NCBI GenBank assembly: GCA_028868235.1
Contig: JAGWUW010000109.1
Coordinates: forward strand, 1-7,895
Direction: 5' to 3'
Source: Betaproteobacteria bacterium
GTDB taxonomy: Bacteria > Pseudomonadota > Gammaproteobacteria > Burkholderiales > Rhodocyclaceae
DNA: 7,895 nt
Below, piece after piece: positions 1-6,348 of this stretch. The position numbers were made by a program, and so were the translations under genes. Numbering within the stretch: position 1 is the stretch's first letter; every line of letters begins with the position of its first letter. A model generated the notes under the pieces. It did not search any database. It saw nothing but the letters and a program-made list of their open reading frames with translations, and was not told the origin of the DNA.

Positions 1-38
1 TGCCGATCGGTGACTGCCTTGCAGACACAGACATACAT
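1..38 (-). CDS. bfd: Bacterioferritin-associated ferredoxin, N-terminal fragment (cut by window edge)
   Basis: Only 12 complete codons are inside the window, reading MYVCVCKAVTDR. This is the characteristic Bfd start: a CxC pair (C4, C6) supplying two of the four [2Fe-2S] ligands, followed by the V-T-D element. The other two cysteines would lie beyond the edge. In characterised systems Bfd passes electrons to bacterioferritin haem, reducing the ferric core and releasing Fe2+ under iron starvation. The ATG is preceded by GGAGAT (44-49) at suitable spacing, and a strong promoter with an overlapping Fur-type palindrome lies just upstream, which fits a starvation-induced gene. Two bacterioferritin genes sit about 1.5 kb upstream on the same strand, so the physiological partner is local. 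The short fragment limits certainty, but motif, RBS, Fur site and neighbourhood all agree. Confidence 0.82.
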   Translation of the reverse strand, partial: MYVCVCKAVTDR

Positions 39-62
39 GAATGATCTCCGTTTTTTGCAGGT

Positions 63-81
63 AATGAGAACAATTCTTATT
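63..81. promoter_or_regulatory. Fur box (operator) for bfd
   Basis: The 19-mer AATGAGAACAATTCTTATT is an inverted repeat with 7 of 9 base pairs matching around a central A. It agrees with the classical 19-bp Fur consensus at 11 positions. It overlaps the -10 box (79-84) and the predicted transcription start (about 72) of the bfd promoter, the usual geometry for iron-dependent Fur repression. The call rests on sequence and context; binding is inferred. Confidence 0.7.
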
Positions 82-106
82 GTATGTAGATGCGAATGAA
101 TGTCAA
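79..106 (-). promoter_or_regulatory. Sigma-70 promoter of bfd
   Basis: On the minus strand there is a perfect -35 box TTGACA (101-106), a 16-bp spacer, and a -10 box TACAAT (79-84, five of six consensus bases). The predicted start is near 72, leaving a leader of about 34 nt before the bfd ATG at 38. The promoter lies between the end of the HD-GYP gene and bfd, so bfd can be transcribed independently of that gene. Confidence 0.72.
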
Positions 107-130
107 TAACTTTTGTCGGTTTTTATTGCT

Positions 131-1393
131 TCAGTGTCGCGCCGGGGAGCGCGCTGCCTGCATTGCCTCACTGATCCAGTGCTTGGCGACAGAAACGATT
201 TTCTCGTCGAGTCGCTGTTCAGCCACCAATTTGTCGAGAAAGGCAGATACCTCGCTGGCGCTTAGCCCTTTTCGGTACGGCCGATCCTGAACCATGGCCT
301 GGAAGATGTCGGCAACACGCAGAATGCGTGCTTCGAGCGGCATCGCATCGATCTTGAGATGGAAGGGGTAGCCAGAACCATCGGGTTCCTCGTGATGGTA
401 GGCGGCCCAGCGCGATATTTCCTCGAATCCATCGATATTGCGCAAAATCTGGAAAGTTTCGAAGCTGTGGGCGTTAATGATCGTTCGCTCTTCCCGGTTA
501 AGTTGCGCCGGTTTTTCGAGTATTTCGTCCGGCACGCGTAATTTGCCAAGGTCGTGCAATAGGCCGGCGATCTCGAGTTTGTCACAGTTAGTTTCGTCGA
601 TGCCCATTTTTTCCGCCAGCAGCCGGGAAAGACGAGCGACTCCAAGGGAATGCTCGGCGGTAAATGGGCTTTTAGCATCGACAATGTGGGCAAAGAGTGT
701 GGCCAGGTTCTTGAGTTCTTCGGCACAGGCAAGGCAAGACTCGCGGTAGGTCAGCATTTCCTGCAGATAGAACTGGATTGAACGCGGTTCAAGCAGGAGC
801 CAGAAGGCTTCTGATACGGAGACTTCGAGAAATGTCTCAACCAGTTTCGGGTCGAAATAGGTACCGGAGTGAGTGCGAATTTGATTGCGAATTTCGTCGG
901 CGTGGAGGAGCACGCTGTTTGAGGCGTAGTAGGAACTGGTCAGGGCATCTACGCGATCAACTAGGAGAATCAGATTGGCATGGCGCATGACCTGAGCCGA
1001 AGCCCCGGTGGTCACCAATTTGTCCCAGCGTGTATGGTGGTAGCGGATCGGTTCAGCCATGGCGGCGAGTGGGGCATACAAGGCAATCAGGGCGTGCCCG
1101 TTGATCGCGTGATCCTGAGATCCTCCCCAGTCGAATTCCTCGATCAGGTGTTGATGTAGGCGTGTCGATGAGACACCAATATCGTGGAGTAACCCCAAGT
1201 CGAACAGGAAAGAGGTCTCACTTTCGCCGAGGCCCATGTGCCGGGCACATTCCGCTGCCATGATGCCTACCCGCTTGCCGTGGGCGACGTCGTCGACACC
1301 GACCAAGTCGAGCGCATCCGAGAGGGCGTAGATGACGTGCCGAAGATCGGCCTGTACGGCAGTCGATGCGGGAGAAAGGGTAGGACTCAACAT
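131..1393 (-). CDS. Tandem HD-domain protein with C-terminal HD-GYP domain (probable cyclic-di-GMP phosphodiesterase)
   Basis: The 420-residue protein contains two HD-type domains and no obvious membrane segment or receiver domain. The N-terminal HD domain (about 20-190) keeps H38, H70-D71, H119-H120 and D146 but has HHTRWDK where a GYP loop would be, so it is degenerate or divergent. The C-terminal domain (about 230-410) is a full HD-GYP: H248, H280-D281 with K284 (HDLGK), H309, H333-H334, the DGSGYP loop at 338-343, and D362. HD-GYP enzymes hydrolyse cyclic-di-GMP at a two- or three-metal centre, often containing iron. The substrate is inferred, because some family members act on other cyclic dinucleotides. 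The start is the ATG with AAGGAC (1403-1408) upstream. It lies between the bfr pair, from which a terminator separates it, and bfd, which has its own promoter. Whether it belongs functionally to iron metabolism is unknown. Confidence 0.9.
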   Translation of the reverse strand: MLSPTLSPASTAVQADLRHVIYALSDALDLVGVDDVAHGKRVGIMAAECARHMGLGESETSFLFDLGLLHDIGVSSTRLHQHLIEEFDWGGSQDHAINGHALIALYAPLAAMAEPIRYHHTRWDKLVTTGASAQVMRHANLILLVDRVDALTSSYYASNSVLLHADEIRNQIRTHSGTYFDPKLVETFLEVSVSEAFWLLLEPRSIQFYLQEMLTYRESCLACAEELKNLATLFAHIVDAKSPFTAEHSLGVARLSRLLAEKMGIDETNCDKLEIAGLLHDLGKLRVPDEILEKPAQLNREERTIINAHSFETFQILRNIDGFEEISRWAAYHHEEPDGSGYPFHLKIDAMPLEARILRVADIFQAMVQDRPYRKGLSASEVSAFLDKLVAEQRLDEKIVSVAKHWISEAMQAARSPARH

Positions 1394-1456
1394 GATTTTC
1401 TTGTCCTTGGGGAAGAGGGGATTTGAACGCAGGAATTCACCTGCTCATGCTTTGAT

Positions 1457-1485
1457 ACTCTACTCGCCCCTTGGTGCTGTGAAAA
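1457..1485 (-). promoter_or_regulatory. Possible sigma-70 promoter of the HD-GYP gene
   Basis: On the minus strand TTTTCA (1480-1485, four of six) and TAGAGT (1457-1462, four of six) are separated by exactly 17 bp. This would start transcription near 1450, about 57 nt before the HD-GYP ATG. The upstream bfr transcript appears to end at the hairpin at 1510-1534, so a separate promoter here is expected. The hexamer match is only moderate. Confidence 0.35.
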
Positions 1486-1509
1486 TCAGATACACCTAGT
1501 TGGAGGCGT

Positions 1510-1534
1510 AAAAAAACCGCAAAGAGTTTTGCGG
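1510..1534 (-). terminator. Rho-independent terminator of the bacterioferritin genes
   Basis: A perfect 7-bp stem (CCGCAAA paired with TTTGCGG, 1517-1534) encloses a 4-nt loop. On the minus strand it is followed at once by seven T residues (1516 down to 1510). It begins 27 nt after the stop of the distal bfr gene, so it closes the bfr unit and insulates the HD-GYP gene. Confidence 0.88.
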
Positions 1535-1560
1535 CTTGGCTAGTTGGGGTATGCCCTGGC

Positions 1561-2043
1561 TCAGTCGCCGCCCGGTTCCATGTGTGCTTGCAGATAGTTC
1601 GGCAGCGTCACGTCCTCGATCAAGGTTTGTTGCGTTTCCAACCAGTCAATGGCCTCCTCGCAGTGTTCGAGCAGTTCCTCGAGCAGGTCGCGGCTGACGT
1701 AATCCTGCAATTCTTCGCATAAGGCAATGGATTCGATCAGAAGCGGGCGTTGAATCTCCTTTTCGTACTTCAGGTCGCCATGCAGGCATTCGACGACGTT
1801 CTCGCCGATCAGCAGTTTGCCAAGATTCTGCAGGTTGGGTAGGCCTTCGAGGAAGAGGACGCGCTCAATGAGTTCGTCGGCTTCCTTCATGACGCGGATT
1901 GACTGCTTGTACTGGTAGTCGTTGAGCTTCTCCAGACCCCAGTTGCGGAACATGCGAGCATGCAGGAAATACTGGTTGATCGAGGTCAACTCGTTCTTAA
2001 GCACCTTGTTCAGGGCTTCGATGACTTTCTTGTCGCCTTTCAT
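1561..2043 (-). CDS. bfr: Bacterioferritin, haem-binding subunit with degenerate ferroxidase centre
   Basis: The 160-residue protein is a typical ferritin-like four-helix subunit, very close to E. coli Bfr at the start ([23 protein letters not shown] at 23-32). Met52, the inter-subunit haem ligand, is present. By alignment with E. coli Bfr from memory, ferroxidase ligands E18 and E94 are kept, but position 51 is Val, 54 is Glu, and the positions equivalent to E127 and H130 are C128 and A131 after a one-residue insertion between E94 and the DYVSRD element. It should therefore bind haem at subunit interfaces but not oxidise iron efficiently alone. The ATG at 2043 is chosen over an upstream in-frame start at 2106, because it matches the family start and has GAGGAG (2050-2055) six bases upstream. 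That RBS overlaps the stop of the preceding bfr gene, ten bases away, suggesting translational coupling and matched subunit supply. Confidence 0.95.
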   Translation of the reverse strand: MKGDKKVIEALNKVLKNELTSINQYFLHARMFRNWGLEKLNDYQYKQSIRVMKEADELIERVLFLEGLPNLQNLGKLLIGENVVECLHGDLKYEKEIQRPLLIESIALCEELQDYVSRDLLEELLEHCEEAIDWLETQQTLIEDVTLPNYLQAHMEPGGD

Positions 2044-2053
2044 CACCCGCTCC

Positions 2054-2539
2054 TCAGGTTGGGCTACCGGAGCCCATTTGGCTCTGTAGGTAGTTGGGTA
2101 GACCAATCATGTCGATCAGCTTCAGTTGCTTTTCAAGATAGTAGGCATGGTCCATTTCAGTATCTTCGAGCTGGACCCCAAGCATGTCGCGGGTGACGTA
2201 GTCCTGGGCCTTTTCGCAGGCCGCCATGGCTTTCTTCAACTCGCCGACCACCTTGTATTCGACGGCGAGGTCGGATTTCAGCATCTCTGGAACAGCCTTG
2301 CCGATTTTCAGTGCCTCGCGCTTGGAGAGATCCGGTTTTCCTTCGAGGAACAGAATCCGCTGGATCAGGGCACGGGCATGCTGGCGCTCGTGGTCTGATT
2401 CGTGGATTGCCTTGTCGGCCAACTCCTGCAGGCCCATGTCGGCATACATTTCGCCATGGATCAGGTATTGATCTACGGCTGTCAGTTCGCCAGCCAGCAA
2501 TGCATTGAGGATATCGATGATTTTCTTGTCGCCCTTCAT
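2054..2539 (-). CDS. bfr: Bacterioferritin, ferroxidase-active subunit lacking the Met52 haem ligand
   Basis: The 161-residue Bfr subunit starts [12 protein letters not shown]. All ferroxidase ligands can be placed: E18, E51, H54, E94, and an ExxH pair at E128/H131, shifted by one residue relative to E. coli Bfr. Position 52 is Arg (motif HERQH at 50-54) instead of the haem-ligating Met. The subunit should oxidise Fe2+ and feed the mineral core but cannot supply haem ligation, so it complements the downstream subunit. Such pairs are known in Neisseria, Pseudomonas putida and Magnetospirillum, where mixed 24-mers form. The start has GGAGA (2545-2549) upstream. It is the first gene of the bfr unit, 132 bp after feoA. 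An AT-rich stretch around 2609-2630 with TATAAA (2609-2614) may hold its promoter, but no convincing -35 box or Fur site is visible. Confidence 0.95.
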   Translation of the reverse strand: MKGDKKIIDILNALLAGELTAVDQYLIHGEMYADMGLQELADKAIHESDHERQHARALIQRILFLEGKPDLSKREALKIGKAVPEMLKSDLAVEYKVVGELKKAMAACEKAQDYVTRDMLGVQLEDTEMDHAYYLEKQLKLIDMIGLPNYLQSQMGSGSPT

Positions 2540-2671
2540 GGCTTTCTCCGGATGTACGGTTAGAGAGCGGGATGGCTGGCTGCCTCGGCTGGCTTACCCA
2601 ACCCGAATTTTATAGCTGGTATCTAACAATTTGAGCGCTTGATTCAGGGAAAGTTCTTTAAATACATGTTG

Positions 2672-2935
2672 TTACGAACGGTTCTCATTTTCGTTGCGCT
2701 CTACCCAGATGTGCCGGGCGACCATGTGTTCAAGGGCGAGTTCGACTTCTTCGGCCAGGATTACGGTCATCGGCCGTTGCTGCAGAATTTTCAACGGGCG
2801 GTTGGGAGCGAGGCCATAGGCGGTGAGTTGCTCGCGTTGGTGCGCATCGATTTCGTCGCCGATGGCGGACAGCCAGACTTCGCTGCCGGCTGGGATGAAA
2901 GCTAGCGGGATACGCGCTTCGTGCTTGGGGCTCAT
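2672..2935 (-). CDS. feoA: Ferrous iron transport protein FeoA
   Basis: An 87-residue small cytosolic protein with the FeoA SH3-like pattern: a strand containing PAGSEVWLSAIG, the QLTAYGLAPNRPLKIL segment, and the final EVELALEHMVARHIWV strand typical of the domain. FeoA is thought to interact with the cytoplasmic domain of FeoB and modulate Fe2+ uptake. The ATG at 2935 is preferred because it lies one base after the feoB stop (TGA-T-ATG), implying translational coupling; no strong Shine-Dalgarno is visible. A GTG at 2977 inside feoB would add 14 residues unlike the family. The gene follows feoB, whereas feoA-feoB is the commoner order. No FeoC-like gene is present. No terminator is visible after the stop, so read-through into the bfr pair is possible. 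Confidence 0.88.
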   Translation of the reverse strand: MSPKHEARIPLAFIPAGSEVWLSAIGDEIDAHQREQLTAYGLAPNRPLKILQQRPMTVILAEEVELALEHMVARHIWVERNENENRS

Positions 2936-2936
2936 A

Positions 2937-4886
2937 TCAGGACCAGACCGTGCGCAGGATGAGGTTGAAAATGCCACCGACGAAGAATGCGAACGGCACG
3001 ATCATGGCGACCATGGCCGCAGCAGTGCGGGCCCCTTGTTCCTTGACCATCATCATCAGGCTGGCGAAGCAGGGGATGAACAACGTGATGGTGATCATGC
3101 CGACCACCGCCTGGATCGGCGACAGGTTATGGGCCAAGGCAAATAGTCCGGTGGCGCCAAAATCGCGGCGAAGGAAGCCCATCACGAAGGCTGCAGAGGC
3201 TTCCGGTGGTAGGCCGAGCCAGCCGGAGACCAGCGGCTCGCCGGCGCGAATGATCGCCGGTAAAACCCCCAGCTTGTCGAGTGTGAACATGATGAAGGTG
3301 CCGATCAGGAAGAGGGGGATCACCTCGATGAGATACCACTTGAGCCGACCGCCGGTTTTCTTGAGTACGTTGGCAAGGATAGGCATACGCATCGGCGGCA
3401 GTTCGGTGACCAGCGGAATGCGCCGGCCAGGAATGAGTTTGGCGGCAAGCCAGCCGGAGAGTAGGAGGATGCCGACCATGGCCAGCGCCCAGATGCAGAG
3501 CGCTGTTAGTGACAAGCCACCCAGCATCCCGAGTACGACACCGAGTTGCGCTGAGCAGGGAATGGCGAGAGCGAGCAGGAAAGTGGTGATCAGGCGTTCG
3601 CGTGGACTGTGCAGGATACGGGTGGTCAGCGTCGCCATCGTCACGCAGCCCAGGCCTAGGACCATGGGCAGCACGGCGCGTCCGTTGAGACCGATCAAGG
3701 CAAACAGGCGGTTGGCGATAACGGTCAAGCGCGGGAGATAACCTGAGTCTTCAAGAACGCCGAAGGCGATGAAAAAAGTCGTGACGATGGGCAGGATCAG
3801 CGCCAGCGCATACGTCATACCCATGGTCCATAGGCCATACTGACCGACCAGCAACTCCTGAAGCCAGCCGGGGCCTGCAACAGTCTGAAGCAGATCGGTG
3901 AAGGCCGGGTTGAGCACCCCCTCGAACAAATCCTTTTCCATCAACCCGACCAGCGCCGAGGCGCCAAACACACCGACAAATTCGTAAACCGCGAACAGTA
4001 CCCCGAGCAGGATGGGGATCCCCCACAGCGGGTGAACGACGGCCTGTCCCAGGCGCTGAGAGATCAGCGGGCTGCTTTTGACAGCCCGCGAAATCACGCT
4101 GGCGCTCAGCGTTTCTGCGGCCTCTGTGCGTTCGCGGGCAAGTAGGGTGGGCAGGTCTTCGTCGGCCTGCGCAAGGGCTGCATTTCTACGTTCCTCGATT
4201 TGCGCGAAATTTTCCCCCGCACGTTGGGCCAGCCAGGCCGCTACTTCGCTGTCGCCACCTAGGTAAAGAATGGCCAGACCTCGGGCCGCAAGGAGCGGAT
4301 GTGGCGCAAACTGTGCGATTGCACTGGCGACCTTGGCGATATCCGTTTCCACGGCCTCGTCGTAGCGCAGCATCGGCTCCGGCGGGCGGGCCTTGGCCAA
4401 GCTGGTCGTCAGCTCACCGACCCCTTCGCCACCGGTGGCTACCGTTGCGATGACAGGGATGTCGAGTTCTTCGGCCAATGCCGGAATGTCTACGGTGACG
4501 CCACGCGCTGCTGCCTCGTCGTGCATGTTGAGGGTGAGCAACATGGGGATGCCCAACTCGGCTAGCAGTGCACTCAGAGTCAGTGTCCGGCGAAGGTTCT
4601 TGGCATCGCCGACCTGGACCAAGGAGCGAGTGTTTTCGTTAAGCAAGGCTCGCATCGTGGCACGTTCATCGTCACTACGCGATGGTAGCGACAGAACGCC
4701 CGGCGTATCGAGCAGGACGACCTCGCTGTCGAAGCGGGCGTTGGCACGCGTGACCTCGACCGTAGTGCCGGGGTAGTTCGAGACGTTAACGTAGGCTCCG
4801 GTCAGCCGATGAAAAAGAACTGATTTGCCGACGTTGGGGTGACCGACGAGGAGGATGGCGTTGCGGACAGAAGCGGAGGTGTTCAC
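2937..4886 (-). CDS. feoB: Ferrous iron transporter FeoB (GTPase-permease)
   Basis: The 649-residue inner-membrane Fe2+ importer has an N-terminal G domain: G1 GHPNVGKS (15-22), the YPGTT switch/G2 segment (38-42), G3 DTPG (60-63), and G4 NMHD (120-123). A helical GDI-like region spans about 175-270. The membrane part begins near HPLWGIPILLG (285-295) and carries the repeated gate elements: GLGC with following TTR (411-423), IPCSAQLG (442-449), the second gate GFLRRDFGATG (570-580), and IPC at 604-606. The first gate reads GLGCVTMA where E. coli has a Val-Pro-Ala element. The protein is shorter than E. coli FeoB (about 770 residues) and lacks its C-terminal cytosolic extension. The start codon is GTG, with no strong Shine-Dalgarno; no other start lies close enough to preserve the G domain. 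It is co-transcribed with feoA, and an FNR-type promoter precedes it. Confidence 0.95.
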   Translation of the reverse strand: MNTSASVRNAILLVGHPNVGKSVLFHRLTGAYVNVSNYPGTTVEVTRANARFDSEVVLLDTPGVLSLPSRSDDERATMRALLNENTRSLVQVGDAKNLRRTLTLSALLAELGIPMLLTLNMHDEAAARGVTVDIPALAEELDIPVIATVATGGEGVGELTTSLAKARPPEPMLRYDEAVETDIAKVASAIAQFAPHPLLAARGLAILYLGGDSEVAAWLAQRAGENFAQIEERRNAALAQADEDLPTLLARERTEAAETLSASVISRAVKSSPLISQRLGQAVVHPLWGIPILLGVLFAVYEFVGVFGASALVGLMEKDLFEGVLNPAFTDLLQTVAGPGWLQELLVGQYGLWTMGMTYALALILPIVTTFFIAFGVLEDSGYLPRLTVIANRLFALIGLNGRAVLPMVLGLGCVTMATLTTRILHSPRERLITTFLLALAIPCSAQLGVVLGMLGGLSLTALCIWALAMVGILLLSGWLAAKLIPGRRIPLVTELPPMRMPILANVLKKTGGRLKWYLIEVIPLFLIGTFIMFTLDKLGVLPAIIRAGEPLVSGWLGLPPEASAAFVMGFLRRDFGATGLFALAHNLSPIQAVVGMITITLFIPCFASLMMMVKEQGARTAAAMVAMIVPFAFFVGGIFNLILRTVWS

Positions 4887-4940
4887 GGGTGATTTATTCG
4901 AGGTGTTTCCGGATGGCCGGGGCTTGGCAGGCCGAGCGAT

Positions 4941-4982
4941 ACTTTACGCTGGATCGCCGTAGGCCGGGGTAATCCGGATCAA
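4941..4982 (-). promoter_or_regulatory. FNR/Anr-type class II promoter of feoBA
   Basis: On the minus strand TTGAT-CCGG-ATTAC (4982 to 4969) matches the FNR/Anr consensus TTGAT-N4-ATCAA at eight of ten positions, with one perfect half-site. A -10 like hexamer TAAAGT (4941-4946, four of six) lies downstream. It predicts a start at 4934, putting the palindrome centre at -41.5, the standard position for class II activation where FNR replaces the -35 contact. The leader to the feoB GTG would be about 48 nt. FNR activation of feo is established in E. coli; here it is inferred from the site and its spacing. No Fur box was found in this intergenic region. Confidence 0.6.
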
Positions 4983-5028
4983 GTTTATTTCCTTGCCGAG
5001 GCTTGTTGAGTTACCGATTCGAGCGATC

Positions 5029-6249
5029 TCAGGCAGCTCGCGCTGCTTGTCCGTGCATCACGATGCGGGCTGCAAACCAGATCGCCAGCAAGTTGGCGCC
5101 GAACGCAACATAGCCGACCAGCGGGTAGCCCACGATTTTGCCGCTGGTATCGAGCGAGATCACGAAACCGCCCAGCGTCGTTGCCAGGCCCATGGCGAGT
5201 GATTGCACGGTGCCGTTGAGCGACATGAAGGTGCCGCGCAGCTTGGGCTGGGCCGAGGACGCGATGACCGCCATGGCCGGGATCATGCGGCCCGAGGTGA
5301 GGACGAAAAAACTCGTGCTGCAGATCAGCCACAGGCCGAGCGGCAGGGGGCCGGCGTGGGTGACCGCCAGCAGGGGCATGCTGGCGAGCAGGGCAACCCA
5401 GCGATAAACCTCGATTTTTCCGTACTTGTCAGCCCAGTGCCCAATCAGGCGTGCGCTAATGAAGGTGGTGGAACCGCCGACCAGATAAACGATGGGAATG
5501 TCATGCTGGGCGATGCCGACGTTGTTCACTGCATATACGGTAATGTAGGGAATGACCGTGAAGCCGGAAAAGATGATCAGGGCCGAGAACAGCAGGGCTC
5601 GCAGGTGGTTTGGGTCGCCCAGCACGCTGAAGGTCGCCGACAGCAGGTGCGCTCGCTTTTCCGTACTCAGGTGATGGCGCAATTCCGGTAGGAAGTTCAG
5701 GCCGACGAAGATGAAAACCATGCTCAATACAGCGATAAACACAAACGGCGCCCGCCAGCCAAGATGGTTGGCCAGCCATAGCGACAGGGGTACGCCTGCG
5801 ATAGTGGACAGCGAAAAGGCGCTGGACACCACGCCACTAGCCCGTGCCCGGCGGGAAAAAGGAATCGCATCGCCGATCATGGTGTGGATCAGCGCCCCCA
5901 TGATGCCGCCGAACACTCCGGCCAGCCCCCGGGCGACGATCAGCGTGGAAAAATCCGGAGCTAAACCGCAGGCCAAGGTAGCCAGCCCGAAGAGGGCGAA
6001 ACAGGAGAGCAGGACGCGTTTGCGTTCGAACAGGTCGACAAAGGTGGCGGCCAGAATGCCGGAGACAGCCGCGCTGAAACTGTAGGAGGCTACCAGCAGG
6101 CCGAATTCGTGGGTGCCGATCCCAAAGGCCCGCATCAGGATCGGCCCGAGCGGCATCATGATCATGAAATCGAGCACGTGGCTGAACTGGATACCGGCCA
6201 GGGTCAGCAGTAAGAAACGTTCGGCACGGGGCGTCAGCGGGGTAGTCAT
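5029..6249 (-). CDS. Major facilitator superfamily transporter (DHA1/AraJ-like)
   Basis: A 406-residue polytopic protein consistent with 12 transmembrane helices. The first begins around 12-33 and contains the DFMIMMPLGP element common in AraJ-like efflux proteins. Loop 2-3 has a motif-A-like VDLFERKRVL (71-80), the second half repeats it as GHWADKYGK (270-278), and a motif-C-like AGVPLS occurs at 151-156. Members usually export drugs, sugars or metabolites by proton antiport; the substrate here cannot be read from sequence. The ATG at 6249 is chosen although its Shine-Dalgarno is weak, because a longer frame from 6381 adds a hydrophilic, non-family stretch and overlaps the divergent HD gene. 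Its stop lies 142 bp before feoB, which appears to have its own promoter, so membership of the iron unit is doubtful. Confidence 0.9.
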   Translation of the reverse strand: MTTPLTPRAERFLLLTLAGIQFSHVLDFMIMMPLGPILMRAFGIGTHEFGLLVASYSFSAAVSGILAATFVDLFERKRVLLSCFALFGLATLACGLAPDFSTLIVARGLAGVFGGIMGALIHTMIGDAIPFSRRARASGVVSSAFSLSTIAGVPLSLWLANHLGWRAPFVFIAVLSMVFIFVGLNFLPELRHHLSTEKRAHLLSATFSVLGDPNHLRALLFSALIIFSGFTVIPYITVYAVNNVGIAQHDIPIVYLVGGSTTFISARLIGHWADKYGKIEVYRWVALLASMPLLAVTHAGPLPLGLWLICSTSFFVLTSGRMIPAMAVIASSAQPKLRGTFMSLNGTVQSLAMGLATTLGGFVISLDTSGKIVGYPLVGYVAFGANLLAIWFAARIVMHGQAARAA

Positions 6250-6348
6250 TGGTGGCAAACGGTTGGTGGGGCGACAAGGATACGCGGCTTGGGGCGAAGG
6301 CAGTACACTGCCCGATTTTTCAGCCAGGCTGAGTGCCCGAGGAGCCCC

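Noticed and set aside
1398..1471. tRNA-like sequence on the minus strand (TTCAAAT resembling a T-loop, CCCC near a GGGG)
   Set aside because: The T-stem does not pair, the span between the would-be acceptor strands is only about 63 nt, and no D or anticodon arm can be built. It is best read as the HD-GYP leader, which contains a 5-bp hairpin at 1429-1444.
2675..2692. Fur-like half-site AATGAGAAC on the minus strand, in the 3' end of feoA and upstream of bfr
   Set aside because: The half-site equals that in the bfd Fur box, but the other arm does not complete the 19-bp palindrome, and it lies about 135 bp from the bfr start with no adjacent promoter boxes.
2950..3741. A 263-codon open frame on the plus strand opposite feoB
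   Set aside because: It is fully antisense to the clearly conserved membrane half of FeoB, has low-complexity Ser/Arg/Pro-rich composition and no recognisable motif; it is a high-GC shadow frame.
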